DNA of 64,000 nt. It comes from Streptomyces profundus (GTDB taxonomy: Bacteria; Actinomycetota; Actinomycetes; Streptomycetales; Streptomycetaceae). The stretch covers positions 7,437,501-7,501,500 of the forward strand of contig NZ_CP082362.1 of assembly GCF_020740535.1 (NCBI RefSeq), written 5' to 3'. A program made the translations under genes and the position numbers. How positions within the stretch are numbered: position 1 is the first letter of the stretch; the number at the start of each line of letters is the position of its first letter. This document shows positions 1 to 17,053 of this stretch, in pieces. Under the pieces are notes generated by a model. That model worked only from the letters and a program-made list of their open reading frames with translations. It was not told the DNA's origin and searched no databases.

Positions 1-570
1 GTCCAGGCTGGTCATCATGCGGATGAACAGCGCCAGCCCGATCACGATCGGAATCAGCAGGATCAGCGCCATCCGCCAGTCCACCACGAACAGGTAGATC
101 AGCGTGGCCACCGGGGTGACGAGGCTGGCGGTGAGGTTCAACAGCGAGTGCGCGACCAGGTGGTGCATCGCGTCGACATCGTGCTGGACCGCCTTGCCGA
201 TGCCGCCGGCGCCCCGGTCCGTGAACCAGCCGAGCGGTACCCGGCCCAGCCGGTCGACGAGGCGGCGCCGCACCGACAACTGGAAGTCCAGGTCGGCGGA
301 GTGCGCGATCGCGCTGGCCACGGTCGTCAACGCCAGCCAGACCACCAGCGCGCCCGCCGCGACGGCGGCGACCGTCCAGGCCCGGCCCCTGTCCACCGGG
401 CCGTCCTCCAGCAGCACTCGGGCCAGCTCCGCCACGGCCGCGAACGGCACCACGGCCGCCACGGCGCCGACCGCCTGGAGGGCGATCGCCGTGCCCAGGC
501 GCGAGCGAACGGGGCGCAGCAGATCCCCGAGGCCCACGGCTTCTAATGGTTGCTCCTGCTCCGATTTCAT
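1..570 (-). CDS. ABC transporter membrane subunit, truncated by window edge
   Basis: This is the N-terminal 190 codons of an ABC exporter-fold protein; the nucleotide-binding domain lies outside the window. The translation shows two hydrophobic segments early (about residues 23-45 and 55-75), the cytoplasmic stretch with GWFTDRGAGGIGKAV, a VDAMHHLVAHS helix and further membrane helices containing LIYLFVVDWRMAL. This pattern matches the IrtA/IrtB and YbtP/YbtQ group associated with salicylate-type siderophores (family knowledge). The start is the ATG at 568-570, preceded by an AGGGG ribosome-binding site. Codon 9 is TTA (544-546), so translation may depend on the bldA leucyl-tRNA. It lies just downstream of the SDR/NRPS operon on the same strand, so uptake or export of the salicylate-thiazoline product is the natural inference. 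Import versus export cannot be decided here. Confidence 0.8.
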   Translation of the reverse strand, partial: MKSEQEQPLEAVGLGDLLRPVRSRLGTAIALQAVGAVAAVVPFAAVAELARVLLEDGPVDRGRAWTVAAVAAGALVVWLALTTVASAIAHSADLDFQLSVRRRLVDRLGRVPLGWFTDRGAGGIGKAVQHDVDAMHHLVAHSLLNLTASLVTPVATLIYLFVVDWRMALILLIPIVIGLALFIRMMTSLD

Positions 571-684
571 CGCGCCCCTGTCACCTTTTCCATCGCCGTT
601 CCACCCCGCCCCGGCGGACCGCCGGGGCGGCTGGTGCGCGGGCGCGCCCGGATCGTCACATCCGGCGCGTCCGCGCCCAGCCTA

Positions 685-716
685 CCAGGTAACAGGTCGA
701 TCGACCTGTTACCTGG
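685..716. repeat. Perfect 32-bp palindrome between SDR and ABC transporter genes
   Basis: Two 16-base arms, the first reading CCAGGTAACAGGTCGA, are exact reverse complements with no spacer. The palindrome begins 10 bp after the SDR stop codon and ends (low coordinate) about 115 bp before the ABC transporter ATG. It could be a repressor operator (TetR-like size and symmetry) controlling the transporter, or a hairpin terminator of the NRPS operon. No T-run follows on the minus strand, which weakens the classical terminator reading. Confidence 0.7.
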
Positions 717-725
717 CGTGACCGT

Positions 726-1499
726 CTAGCGGGTGGCCGACAGGCCGCCGTCGAACGGGATCACCGTGCCGGTCAGATATGCGGCGGACCTCGAACCGAG
801 GAACCGCATGACGCCGGCGAGGTCGTCGAGCCCCCCGGCGCGCCGCAGCGGGGAGCGCCGACCGATGTCGTCGGCCAGCGCGTCCCGCGACATGGCGGAC
901 TCGAACGGGCCGAGCGCGAGGGCGTTCACGGCGATCCGTGGCGCCAGCCGGCCGGCCAGGTGCAGGGTCAGATGGTGCATCGCGGCCTTGCTCGCCGCGT
1001 AGGAGTAGATCTCCGCGGCCGGCGCCCGCAGCCCGTCGATGGAACCGATGTTGACGACGCGGGCCGGATCCCCCACCCGCGCCGCGGCCTCCAGCGTCGG
1101 CCGCAGAAAGCGGGTCAGATGGAACACCGCCCTCAGGTTCACCTGGAGCACCGTGTCCCAGCCCGCGTCGTCGAAGTCGTCCAACGGCGCGGTGTGGAGC
1201 GCGCCCGCGTTGTTCACCAGCAGGTTCAACCGGTCGACGCGCCCGCCGAGCGACTCCGCCAGGTCACGGCAGCCCCGCTCGGTGGCGAGGTCGGCCGCCA
1301 GCGGGAAGCAGTCGCCGAACAGCGAGAGCCGGGCGGCCGTCTTCTCGGCGGCGGCCACGTCGCGCGAGGTCACGTACACCTCGGCGCCCGCCTCCACCAG
1401 CGCCTGGGCGATCAGCGCGCCGACGCCCCTGGCCCCGCCGGTCACCAGAGCCGTCCGGCCCTGGACCGAGAACAGCTCGAAACCGTCCTGTGCCGTCAT
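726..1499 (-). CDS. Short-chain dehydrogenase/reductase
   Basis: A 257-aa classical SDR. Residues 20-27 form the TGGARGVG cofactor-binding turn, NNAG is at 96-99, and the catalytic Ser153, Tyr167 and Lys171 (YAASK) are all present, so the enzyme looks active with NAD(P)H. Its ATG overlaps the stop of the salicyl-AMP ligase gene by 4 bp (ATGA), making it the last gene of the NRPS operon. An EntA-like role (dihydrodihydroxybenzoate oxidation) is unlikely because the locus carries a one-step salicylate synthase and no isochorismatase. Reduction of a carbonyl or thioester-derived aldehyde of the product is possible, but the substrate is unknown. Confidence 0.85.
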   Translation of the reverse strand: MTAQDGFELFSVQGRTALVTGGARGVGALIAQALVEAGAEVYVTSRDVAAAEKTAARLSLFGDCFPLAADLATERGCRDLAESLGGRVDRLNLLVNNAGALHTAPLDDFDDAGWDTVLQVNLRAVFHLTRFLRPTLEAAARVGDPARVVNIGSIDGLRAPAAEIYSYAASKAAMHHLTLHLAGRLAPRIAVNALALGPFESAMSRDALADDIGRRSPLRRAGGLDDLAGVMRFLGSRSAAYLTGTVIPFDGGLSATR

Positions 1500-3139
1500 G
1501 ACCGGCCCTCCTCGGCCGCCAACGCGGCGGCACGCGCCCTGAGTGTCTTCTTGTCGATCTTTCCGACGCCGGTCAACGGCAGCGCCTCCTCGAACACGAA
1601 CCGGTCGGGGATCTTGTAGCCGGCCAGGCCACGATCGCGGAGGTGGGCCCTGAGCAGCCGGCTCCGCAGGGGGGAGCGGGGCACCACGAACGCGCAGATC
1701 CGCTCCCCGAGCGCCGCGTCCGGCTCGGCGACCACGGCGGCGTCGCGCACCTCCGGATGGCTCATCAGATGCTCCTCGACCTCGTCCGCCGCGACTTTGT
1801 CCCCGCCCCGGTTGACCAGGTCCTTGGCCCGGTCGACCACCATCAGGTGGCCCGAGGGCAGTTGGCGCACGATGTCTCCCGTGCGGTAGTAGCCGTCGGT
1901 GGTGAACGCCAGCGCGTTGTGCTCGTCCGCCAGGAAGTAGCCACGGATCGTGTAGGGGCCCCTGGTCAGCAGGTGCCCCGCCGTGCCGACCGGCAGCGGG
2001 CGGTCCTCGTCGTCCACCACCAGGACCTCGTCCGCCTCCGACATCGGCACGCCCTGCGTGCTCTCCACGAGCTCGTCCGGATCGTCCAGCCGCGTGTAGC
2101 AGATCAGTCCCTCAGCCATCCCGAACACCTGCTGGAGCCGGCAGCCGAGGACCGGCCCGACCTCGGCGGCGGCCGACCGCTTGAGCCGGGCGCCGCCCAC
2201 CTGGAGCACCCGCAGGCTCGACAGGTCGTGCCGGGTGTCCCTGGCGGCCTCCAGCCACAGCAGCGCGATCGGCGGTACCACCGCGGTGACGGTGACCCCG
2301 TACCGCTCGATCAGCGGGAACGCGTCCTCGGCGCCCGGGCCGCGCGCCAGGACGACGGTCGCGCCGACGTCGAGCGCGCCGAGGACGCCGGGGGCGCAGA
2401 GCGGGAAGTTGTGCGCTACGGGCAGCCCGCACAGATAGACGTCCCTCTCCTCCAGCGGGCAGGCGCCCAGGCTGGCGCGGGCGTTGTAGAGGTAGTCGTC
2501 GTGGGTGCGCGGGATCAGCTTCGGTATCGCGGTGGTGCCGCCGGACAGCTGGAGCAGCGCGACGGAGCCCGGGTCCGGATCCGGCAACGGCACGGGATCG
2601 GCGGGCAGTTCCGCCAGCGGCAGGTGGTCCCCCGGGTCGCCGTCCACGATGACGGTGCGCAGCGTCGGGCAGTCCGCCCGCAACCGCTCGGCCATCGCCC
2701 GATGGTCGAACCCGGCGCGCCGGTCGGGGATGACGAGCGCCACCGCCGAACCCTGTCGGCACAGCTGCCGGATCTCGTGGTCCCGATGCGTCGGCTGGAC
2801 CAGGATCGGCACCGCGCCGATCCTGAACAGGGCGAAGCACACCAGCAGGAACGCGCCGCCGTTGGGCAGTTGGACGATGACCCGCTCGCCGGCGGCGATG
2901 CCGGTGGCGACCAGCCCCGCCGCCAGACGGTCCGCCTCGCGGTCCAGTTCGGCGTAGCTCCAGACGCGGTGCTCGTCGATCACGGCGGTGCGGGCACCGT
3001 GCCGGGCCGCGCTATCCCGCAGCATCCGGCCGAGCGTGATGCCACCCCACAGCCCGTCCGCGCGGTAGGACGCGGCCAGGTCCTCGGGCCACGGCGTGAA
3101 CTCCCGTGGCGCGGCCGTCTCACTCACCAGTACATTCAT
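1496..3139 (-). CDS. Salicyl-AMP ligase (aryl acid adenylating enzyme)
   Basis: A 547-aa stand-alone adenylating enzyme of the EntE/DhbE/YbtE/MbtA family. It activates an aryl acid with ATP and loads it onto an aryl carrier domain, here most likely residues 15-90 of the NRPS at 9219-16874. The phosphate-binding loop is LSGGTTAIPK (residues 198-207). The substrate pocket reads HNFPLC (243-248); Phe and Cys here fit the salicylate-type code rather than the Tyr and Ser of dihydroxybenzoate enzymes. FGMAEG and the C-terminal GVGKIDKK with the catalytic lysine are intact. The gene starts 13 bp after the thioesterase gene and overlaps the SDR, so it is translationally tied to both. The gene order reductase-thioesterase-AMP ligase mirrors irp3-irp4-irp5 of yersiniabactin. 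Confidence 0.93.
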   Translation of the reverse strand: MNVLVSETAAPREFTPWPEDLAASYRADGLWGGITLGRMLRDSAARHGARTAVIDEHRVWSYAELDREADRLAAGLVATGIAAGERVIVQLPNGGAFLLVCFALFRIGAVPILVQPTHRDHEIRQLCRQGSAVALVIPDRRAGFDHRAMAERLRADCPTLRTVIVDGDPGDHLPLAELPADPVPLPDPDPGSVALLQLSGGTTAIPKLIPRTHDDYLYNARASLGACPLEERDVYLCGLPVAHNFPLCAPGVLGALDVGATVVLARGPGAEDAFPLIERYGVTVTAVVPPIALLWLEAARDTRHDLSSLRVLQVGGARLKRSAAAEVGPVLGCRLQQVFGMAEGLICYTRLDDPDELVESTQGVPMSEADEVLVVDDEDRPLPVGTAGHLLTRGPYTIRGYFLADEHNALAFTTDGYYRTGDIVRQLPSGHLMVVDRAKDLVNRGGDKVAADEVEEHLMSHPEVRDAAVVAEPDAALGERICAFVVPRSPLRSRLLRAHLRDRGLAGYKIPDRFVFEEALPLTGVGKIDKKTLRARAAALAAEEGRS

Positions 3140-3152
3140 CGTGGGTCCTCAT

Positions 3153-3953
3153 TCAGGGGGTGGAGGGCCAGCTGTGCGGGTCGGGGCGCAGAGCGGTCTC
3201 CAGCCAGCGGGTGAACTCCTCCGCGCTGTCGACCAGATGGAAGTGACCGCCCGGCAGCTGCCGCAGCTCGAAGTCCCCGGCGGTGCACTCGCGCCAGGCG
3301 TCCGCCTCGTCCTGGTTCACCTCCTGGTCGTCGCCGTTGACCACCGCGGCGATGGGGGTGCGCACCCGGCCGGGAGCATCCGGCCGGTAGGTCTCGATGA
3401 GCCGGTAGTCCGCCCGGATGGTGGGCAGCACCAGCTGACGCAGGGCCTCGTCGTCGAAGCGGGCGGCCGACTCCGGGCTGAGCCCGACCACCTCGGCGAT
3501 CAGCCCGTCGTCGTCCCGCAGATGGATCCGGCGGGGGCGCTGCCGATGGGGCGCCGGACGGCCCGAGACGATCAGCCGGGTCGGCTCCAGGCCACGCCGC
3601 TCCAGCCGCCGCGTCACCTCGTAGGCCACCGCGGCCCCCATGCTGTGGCCGAAGATCGCCGTCGGTCGGTCCACGGCGGGCGCCAGCGCCTCGGCCAGCT
3701 CGTCCGCCAGCAGCTGGAGGCTCGCGAACTGCTGGTCGCCGAGCCGGTCCTCGCGGCCCGGATAGCGGGCGATGACCAGCTCGACCCAGTCCGGCAGGCA
3801 GGACACCCACCGCTGGTAGAAGCTCGCGCTCCCCCCGGCGTGCGGATAGCAGACCAGCCGCAGCGGGGCCGTGGAGCGCGGACGGTAGACGCGGTAGCAG
3901 CCAGCGAACGTGGCCGGCCCGTCCCGCCGGGTCCTCAGGTCGGAACTCGTCAA
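3153..3953 (-). CDS. Type II thioesterase
   Basis: A 266-aa alpha/beta hydrolase of the RifR/YbtT/PchC type, which removes wrong or stalled acyl groups from carrier domains. The nucleophile elbow is GHSMG with Ser104, and a GGHFHLV motif near residue 240 supplies the catalytic histidine. YPHAGGSASFYQRW near the N terminus is typical of the family. The ATG overlaps the end of the upstream reductase gene (ATGA), so it belongs to the NRPS operon. Because the TE-like domain of the downstream NRPS lacks its serine, this enzyme could also take part in product release; that is an inference. Confidence 0.92.
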   Translation of the reverse strand: MTSSDLRTRRDGPATFAGCYRVYRPRSTAPLRLVCYPHAGGSASFYQRWVSCLPDWVELVIARYPGREDRLGDQQFASLQLLADELAEALAPAVDRPTAIFGHSMGAAVAYEVTRRLERRGLEPTRLIVSGRPAPHRQRPRRIHLRDDDGLIAEVVGLSPESAARFDDEALRQLVLPTIRADYRLIETYRPDAPGRVRTPIAAVVNGDDQEVNQDEADAWRECTAGDFELRQLPGGHFHLVDSAEEFTRWLETALRPDPHSWPSTP

Positions 3954-5083
3954 AACACTCCCTCATCCAGCGAAAGCAGTTCTTCGAGCGGGACGTCGTG
4001 CTCGGTCAGCCGTGTCACCCCCGGGTCCCGGGCCAGCGCGGCCACGGCCGGCGCCGGGTCGAGCGCCTCGCCGGCGAAGCACACCCCCGCCGGCAGGCCG
4101 CCGCGCAGCACCTGCTCGACGGTCGCCGCCGCCGTGGCCGCGACCAGCTCGGCGGCGCCGCCCGCCCGCAGGACCAGCGAACGCGTCATCGTCCCGCCCG
4201 GTCCGCGCCCGTCGAGCTGGCAGAGCAGCGTCACCTGGGGGACGCGGCCCAGCATGTCGAAGTCGGCGGCGCGGGCGAGTCGTTCGGCCGCCGGCGCCGC
4301 GTCGGCCCCGGTCAGCGCGGGCAGCGAGCCCAGCACCTCCGAGGTGCGGCCGTCGAAGAGCACGCTGTACCAGGTGCCCTCGCCCAGCCCCAGCCGCGCC
4401 GCCGTCCGCACCCCCTCGGGGGACAGATAGGGGTGCGCCGTCACCGGTTCGGCGAAGCCGGGCAGGGCCGTGTCCACCGCCCGGCCCAGGGCGCCGGAGC
4501 GCGGCGCGCCGGAGCGCCACGCGGCGAAGGACTCGTCGACGCCGTCGAGAATCCCCGTGACCAGGTCGAAGGCACCGGACCAGCCGATCCGGTCGCGGAC
4601 CCCGTGGTACACCGTCAGCCGGTCGACCGCCGTGAACCCGCGCCCGGCGAGGTACCGCGGGAGCAGGCCGGTCAGCCCGGGGACCATGCCTGCGGAGAGC
4701 ACCACGGGAACGGTGGGCGCCGGGGCGCCCGGCCGGGTCATCGCCGCGTACAGCGGGTCGTCGCCCCCGACGTCGACATACCCGGCGCCGGCGCGGAGCG
4801 CCGCCACCGCGACCCGGTCCATGATCCGCCGGGAGGGGCCCGCGCAGTTGACCACCACCGCGCGGTCGGCCACGAAGTCCCGCAGTGAGGCCGGGTCCTC
4901 CACGTGGACCCCGACGGCGCGCCCCGCGCCGCCGAGTACCTCGCCGACCACGGCCTCGGCGGCGGCCACGTCACGCCCGCCGACCAGGACCCCCTCGACA
5001 CCGCGAGCCCGCAGCCTGGCCGCCACCTGCCTGCCGACGGCACCCGAACCACCGAGCAGCCCGACGCCGGGCGCCGCGCTCAT
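3950..5083 (-). CDS. Saccharopine dehydrogenase-like NADP-binding oxidoreductase, candidate thiazoline reductase
   Basis: A 377-aa protein with an N-terminal Rossmann fold (LLGGSGAVG, about residues 9-17), a VVNCAGPS segment and a saccharopine-dehydrogenase-type second half. It occupies the operon position that thiazolinyl imide reductase (Irp3/YbtU, PchG) holds in yersiniabactin and pyochelin loci, between the NRPS and the type II thioesterase, and overlaps both neighbours by 4 bp. Those known reductases belong to the Gfo/Idh family, so this would be an analogous rather than orthologous enzyme. The proposed reaction, NADPH reduction of an NRPS-bound thiazoline to a thiazolidine, is inferred from context. 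The fold assignment is firm; the substrate is not. Confidence 0.8.
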   Translation of the reverse strand: MSAAPGVGLLGGSGAVGRQVAARLRARGVEGVLVGGRDVAAAEAVVGEVLGGAGRAVGVHVEDPASLRDFVADRAVVVNCAGPSRRIMDRVAVAALRAGAGYVDVGGDDPLYAAMTRPGAPAPTVPVVLSAGMVPGLTGLLPRYLAGRGFTAVDRLTVYHGVRDRIGWSGAFDLVTGILDGVDESFAAWRSGAPRSGALGRAVDTALPGFAEPVTAHPYLSPEGVRTAARLGLGEGTWYSVLFDGRTSEVLGSLPALTGADAAPAAERLARAADFDMLGRVPQVTLLCQLDGRGPGGTMTRSLVLRAGGAAELVAATAAATVEQVLRGGLPAGVCFAGEALDPAPAVAALARDPGVTRLTEHDVPLEELLSLDEGVF

Positions 5084-8000
5084 CTGGCCGCCTCTTCCAA
5101 CAGCGCGGCAAGCGCCCCCATCACCGGCAGCCGGTCGTGCGCCACCACCTCGACATCGGGGCAGCCCGCCGCGGTCAACTCGGCGAACAGCGCCTTGCCG
5201 AGCGCGTTCGGCACCGCCCCGGTGTCGAGCAGCCGCACCGGCCCCGGGTAGGCCGTCGGCGGCCAGTCGCGCAACGCGTCCACCGACTTGCGGAAGACGT
5301 CCAGCCGCGTGGTGACGGGGGTCCTGGCGCGCAGCCGGGCGGCCCGGCCCAACGCCGCCAGCCGTTCGGCCCGCCGTGGCAGCGGGCGGTCCGCGCCGGC
5401 CAGGCCCTCGGCCGGGTAGCCGAACTCCTCGGCGCGCAGGCCCAGTTCCCCGGCGAACAGCGCCTCAAGCCACAGCTCGTCGGTCGCCCGCTCGTCGACG
5501 CGGTAGCCGTCGACGAGCACGACTTCGCCCGGCTCGCCGCCCAGCTCGCGCAGCGCGTCCGCGACGCCGAGCGCGAGGACCGCCGTCGCTCCGGCGCCGA
5601 CCACCCGGATCTCGCCCGGCGCCTCCGCGTGGACCAGCCGGGCATAGCCGGTCGTCCGCCGCCGTGCCAGCGACTCGTCCGACACCCGCAGATAGCCGTC
5701 CGCGTGCCCGACGGAGAGCCCCAGCACCCTGCGCCCCGGATCGAGCAGGTCGGCCAACTGCTGGTAACGGTCAAGCTCGCCGGTGCCGTCGTGCACCAGG
5801 AGCACGGTCGGCCCGGTGTCGCCGTTCCCCAGCCGGCGCAACGGGGAGGACGTCCGGCCGCTGTCGGCCTCCGTTGGGGGAGCGTCGGCCCGCGCCTCCT
5901 CCAGGTGGCGGGCCATCGCGGCGACGGTCGGTTCGGGCAGCAGCTGGCGCACCAGGCTGTCGAAGAACATCCCGGCCGCCTGCGGCACGCGGGCCCGCAC
6001 CTCGGCCACCAGCTGCGTGGACAGCAGGGAGTTGCCGCCCAGCGCGAAGAAGTCGTCGTTGCGCCCCACCGACTCGACGTTCAACACCTCGGCCCACAGC
6101 TCGGCCAGCGTCGTCTCCAGCCCCTCCCGCGGGGCATGGCTGGCGGGCGTCACGGACAGGTCGGCGATCTCCGCCAGCCGGGCGGTCAACGCGCCCCGGT
6201 CGACCTTGCCGTTCCCGGTGACCGGCAGGGCGGGCAGCGGGTGGACCACCGCCGGGCACATGTACTCCGGCAACAGCTCGCGGACATGCTCGTCGAGCCG
6301 TGGCCCCTCCTGCCCCGGGCCCCGCTCGTCCCACTCGACGAACGCGACCAGCCTGCGCCGCAGCGTGTCGCTGCCGTCCGCGAGGACCACGGCGCCGCGC
6401 ACCGTCGGATGGCTCAACAGGGCCGCCTCCACCTCAGCGAGCTCCACGCGGTGGCCCCGGATCTTGACCTGGTGGTCCTCGCGCCCGAGGAACTCGATGG
6501 CCCCGCCCGGCAGGTAGCGGCCGAGGTCGCCGGTGCGGTAGAGCCGCCGCCCGGTCACCGGGTGGGTCAGGAACCGCTCCTCGGTGCGCCCCGGGTCGTT
6601 GAGATAGCCGCGCGCCAACCCGTCGCCGCCGATGTGGAGTTCGCCGGCCACCCAGTCGGGGCAGTCGCGCATCGCCTGGTCGAGCACGTGGAAGGTCTGG
6701 TTGCGCAGCGGGAAGCCGTAGGGGATGCTCGGCGCTTCCGGGTCGACCTCGTCGATCGGGTAGTGGATCGACCAGATCGACGCCTCGGTCGCGCCTCCCA
6801 GGGACACCAGGCGCATGTTCGGAACGCGGGAGCGGATCTCGTCGGGCAGGGTCACCGGTATCCAGTCGCCGGACAGCAGCGCCAGGCGCAACGAACCGGT
6901 GCCGCCCCCTGGCCGCGCCGCCAGATAGTGACCGAGCATCTGGAGCTGCGCGGGGACCGAGTTCCACACCGTCACCCCGTGCCGCTCGACCAGCTCGGCC
7001 CAGTGGCCGGGATCACCGCGCCGTCCTGGGTCGGGGAGCACCAGCAGGCCACCGAGGCCGAGCGGGCCGAAGATGTCGTACACCGACAGGTCGAACCCGA
7101 GGTGCGCCAACCCCAGGACCCGGTCGCCCGGTTGGACGTCGAAGCGCTCGTTGACGTCCGCGATGGTGTTCGCCGCCGCCCGGTGGGTGATCATCACGCC
7201 CTTGGGCGTGCCCGTCGACCCTGACGTGTAGATCACATAGGCCAGATCGTCCGGGCCCACCCGGCGCCCCGGGACGCCCGGCGGCGTCTCGGCAGCGGGC
7301 ACCGCGTCCAGGGCCAGCCCCCGAACCCGTGGCGGCACGGAGTCGTCGGCGGACGCGGTGACGACGAAACGCGCGCCGGAGTCGCCGAGGATGACATCGC
7401 GCCGGGCCGTGGGCTGGCCGACGTCGATCGGCAGATAGGCCGCACCGGCCGCCAGCACGCCCAGCACGGCGGCGATCTGGTCGAACCCCTTGTCCAGGAC
7501 GACCGCCACGATGTCGCCCGGCGCGGCGCCGGCCGCCCGCAGCGCCGCCTCGATCGCCGCCGCCCGACCGCCCAACGCCCGGTAGCTGTGCGTCCCCGCC
7601 GCGTCCACGACGGCCATCCGGTCCGGATACCGCCGCGCCGTCTCGAACACCGGCTCGTGCAGCAGGAACGAGGGCAGCTCACCGGCCGTCGCGTTCACCG
7701 CGGCCCGCCGTTCTGCCTGGGCCGCCGGCAGCGCGACGGGCTCGCCGGCCGACCAGGCCGCCGCGCCGTCCGCCAGCCGGCGCAGGAGGCTTTCGAAGGC
7801 GGCGAACATCTCCTCGACCAGGCCCGGCGGGAACACGTCGTCGCGGACGTTCCAGTTCAGCAGCAGCGCCCCGTTGCGCTCCATCACCTGGCAGTCGATC
7901 CACACCTGAGGGGTCTGGGTCACGCTGTAGCCGATCTCGCCGGTCGTCCTCGTCGCCTCGTCCTCCGAACCGCCGATCGCGCTGGTGTACACGACCGGCA

Positions 8001-9218
8001 TGACGGCCTCGTCCCGGCCGCGCCGCCGCGCCAGCTCGCGGATGACCTCGATCCCCGAGCAGAGCCGGTGGTCCATGTCGTCGAAGAGCTGCTGGCCCAG
8101 CCGCCTGGCGCGCTCGGCGAACGAGGCGCCCCCGCCCTGGACGGCCAGCAGGACGACCGAGGTGAAGTCGCCGAAGAGCGCGTCTATCCGGGGGTGCAAC
8201 GGCAGCCGGTTGTGCAGGGTCAGATTGAGCGTGAACTCGGGCCTCCGGCTCCACCGCCCGACGACCTCGGCGAACGCGGCCAGCACGGCCCCCGACGCGG
8301 TCAGCCCCGCTGCGGTGGCCTGCTCCCTGAAGGCCGCCCACGGGGCCGACTCCAGCCGGCCGGCGTGGTGGTGGAAGGACGGCGGGGACTCGGCCCGCGT
8401 CATCGTCGGCAGCTCCGGGGCCGGCGGCAGCTCGTCCAGGCGCGCCCACCAGTAGTCCCGATCCCGCTGGTAGCGGGAGGACTCCCGCAGACGGCGCTCG
8501 GCGAGCACATAGTCCCGATAGGTGACCTCGCACGGCGGCAGCGCGTGGTCCGGGTCGGCGCGCAGCTGGTCCATTTGGCCGAGCAACCGCTGGATGCTGG
8601 TCCAGTCCGCCATCAGGAAGTCCAGCGACAGATGCAGGATCGCCCGGCCCGTGGTCTGGGTGATGCTCAGCTCGAACAGGGGCCACTGCCCGGTCGGGTG
8701 GATCTTCTGTCCCAGGTCGTCGCGCACCTCCCGCAACCGCGCCTCCACGGCCCGCTCGCCCTCGCCCCGCAGGTCCACGGCGGGGATCCGGTAGGGCTCG
8801 ACCGAGGGCGATACCTGCTGGTAGCCCTCCTGGTGCACCACCAGCCGCAACATGTCGTGGTGCGCGATCAGCCGGTTCCACGCCTCCTCGGCCCGCACCG
8901 GGTCCAGGGCGGGGTACTCGACCTCCAGATAGATATGGCAGGCGACGCCCCCGTAGGCGTACCCCTGCTGGCGGCCGACCAGATACGCCGCCTGGACGTC
9001 GGTCAACGGGAAGGGCTCGTACCGGTTCGCGGCGTCCGGGGCGATGACGGGCAGCCGGTCGCCGCGCAGCGTCGCCAGCAACTCCTCCTTCGCCGCGCGC
9101 AGTTCCGCCAACCGTTCGGGCGTCAGCGCGCCCCTGGGCGCCCGGTACCGCAACTGCCCCGAGTCCTCCCACAGGTGGATACCGGCCGAGGCCAACTCGT
9201 TCAGCAGACTCCGCGTGT

Positions 9219-9222
<4 letters not shown>
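5080..9222 (-). CDS. NRPS: docking-Cy-A(Cys)-PCP-TE-like
   Basis: A 1380-aa NRPS. Residues 1-55 resemble a TubC-type N-terminal docking domain, followed by a heterocyclisation domain (about 65-490) with the DxxxxD signature as DFLMADW. The A domain (about 510-1000) carries YTSGSTGTPKG, FDLSVYD, WNSVPA and LLSGDWI, a pattern seen in cysteine-activating domains next to Cy domains. The PCP has GGNSL with Ser near 1064. A TE-like fold ends the protein (about 1100-1380), but where GxSxG is expected it reads GAGATA near 1211, so the nucleophile is absent. The GTG start is chosen because it overlaps the stop of the preceding NRPS (GTGA); the open frame upstream to 9825 is only a shadow. It should add the third cysteine-derived ring. 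Confidence 0.93.
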
Positions 9223-16874
<7,652 letters not shown>

Positions 16875-17053
16875 GCCGTGCTCCAAGAAAGTGGGAGGGG
16901 CGTACGCGTGTCCTGAAGATAGCAACCGGCTATCCGGCCGTCGATGAATCACTCTTGTTCCGAAGGGAATTCCTGTGAAAAGGACAGCTGTATGTGAGAA
17001 ACGCACACCGCCCGAGGAGTTCGTCATCTCAAAGGGTGCGCGATGTGCTCGAC

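Noticed and set aside
726..1499. SDR as a 2,3-dihydro-2,3-dihydroxybenzoate dehydrogenase (EntA role)
   Set aside because: No isochorismate synthase plus isochorismatase pair is present; the one-step salicylate synthase and the salicylate-type AMP ligase pocket make a catechol starter unlikely.
4885..7224. Long plus-strand open frames opposite the NRPS and PKS genes (for example 4885-7224, 7588-10047, 11673-14759, 40554-43898, 45788-50437)
   Set aside because: They mirror GC-rich minus-strand codons, show low-complexity Arg/Pro/Gly/Ala sequence without family motifs, and lie opposite genes with intact catalytic motifs.
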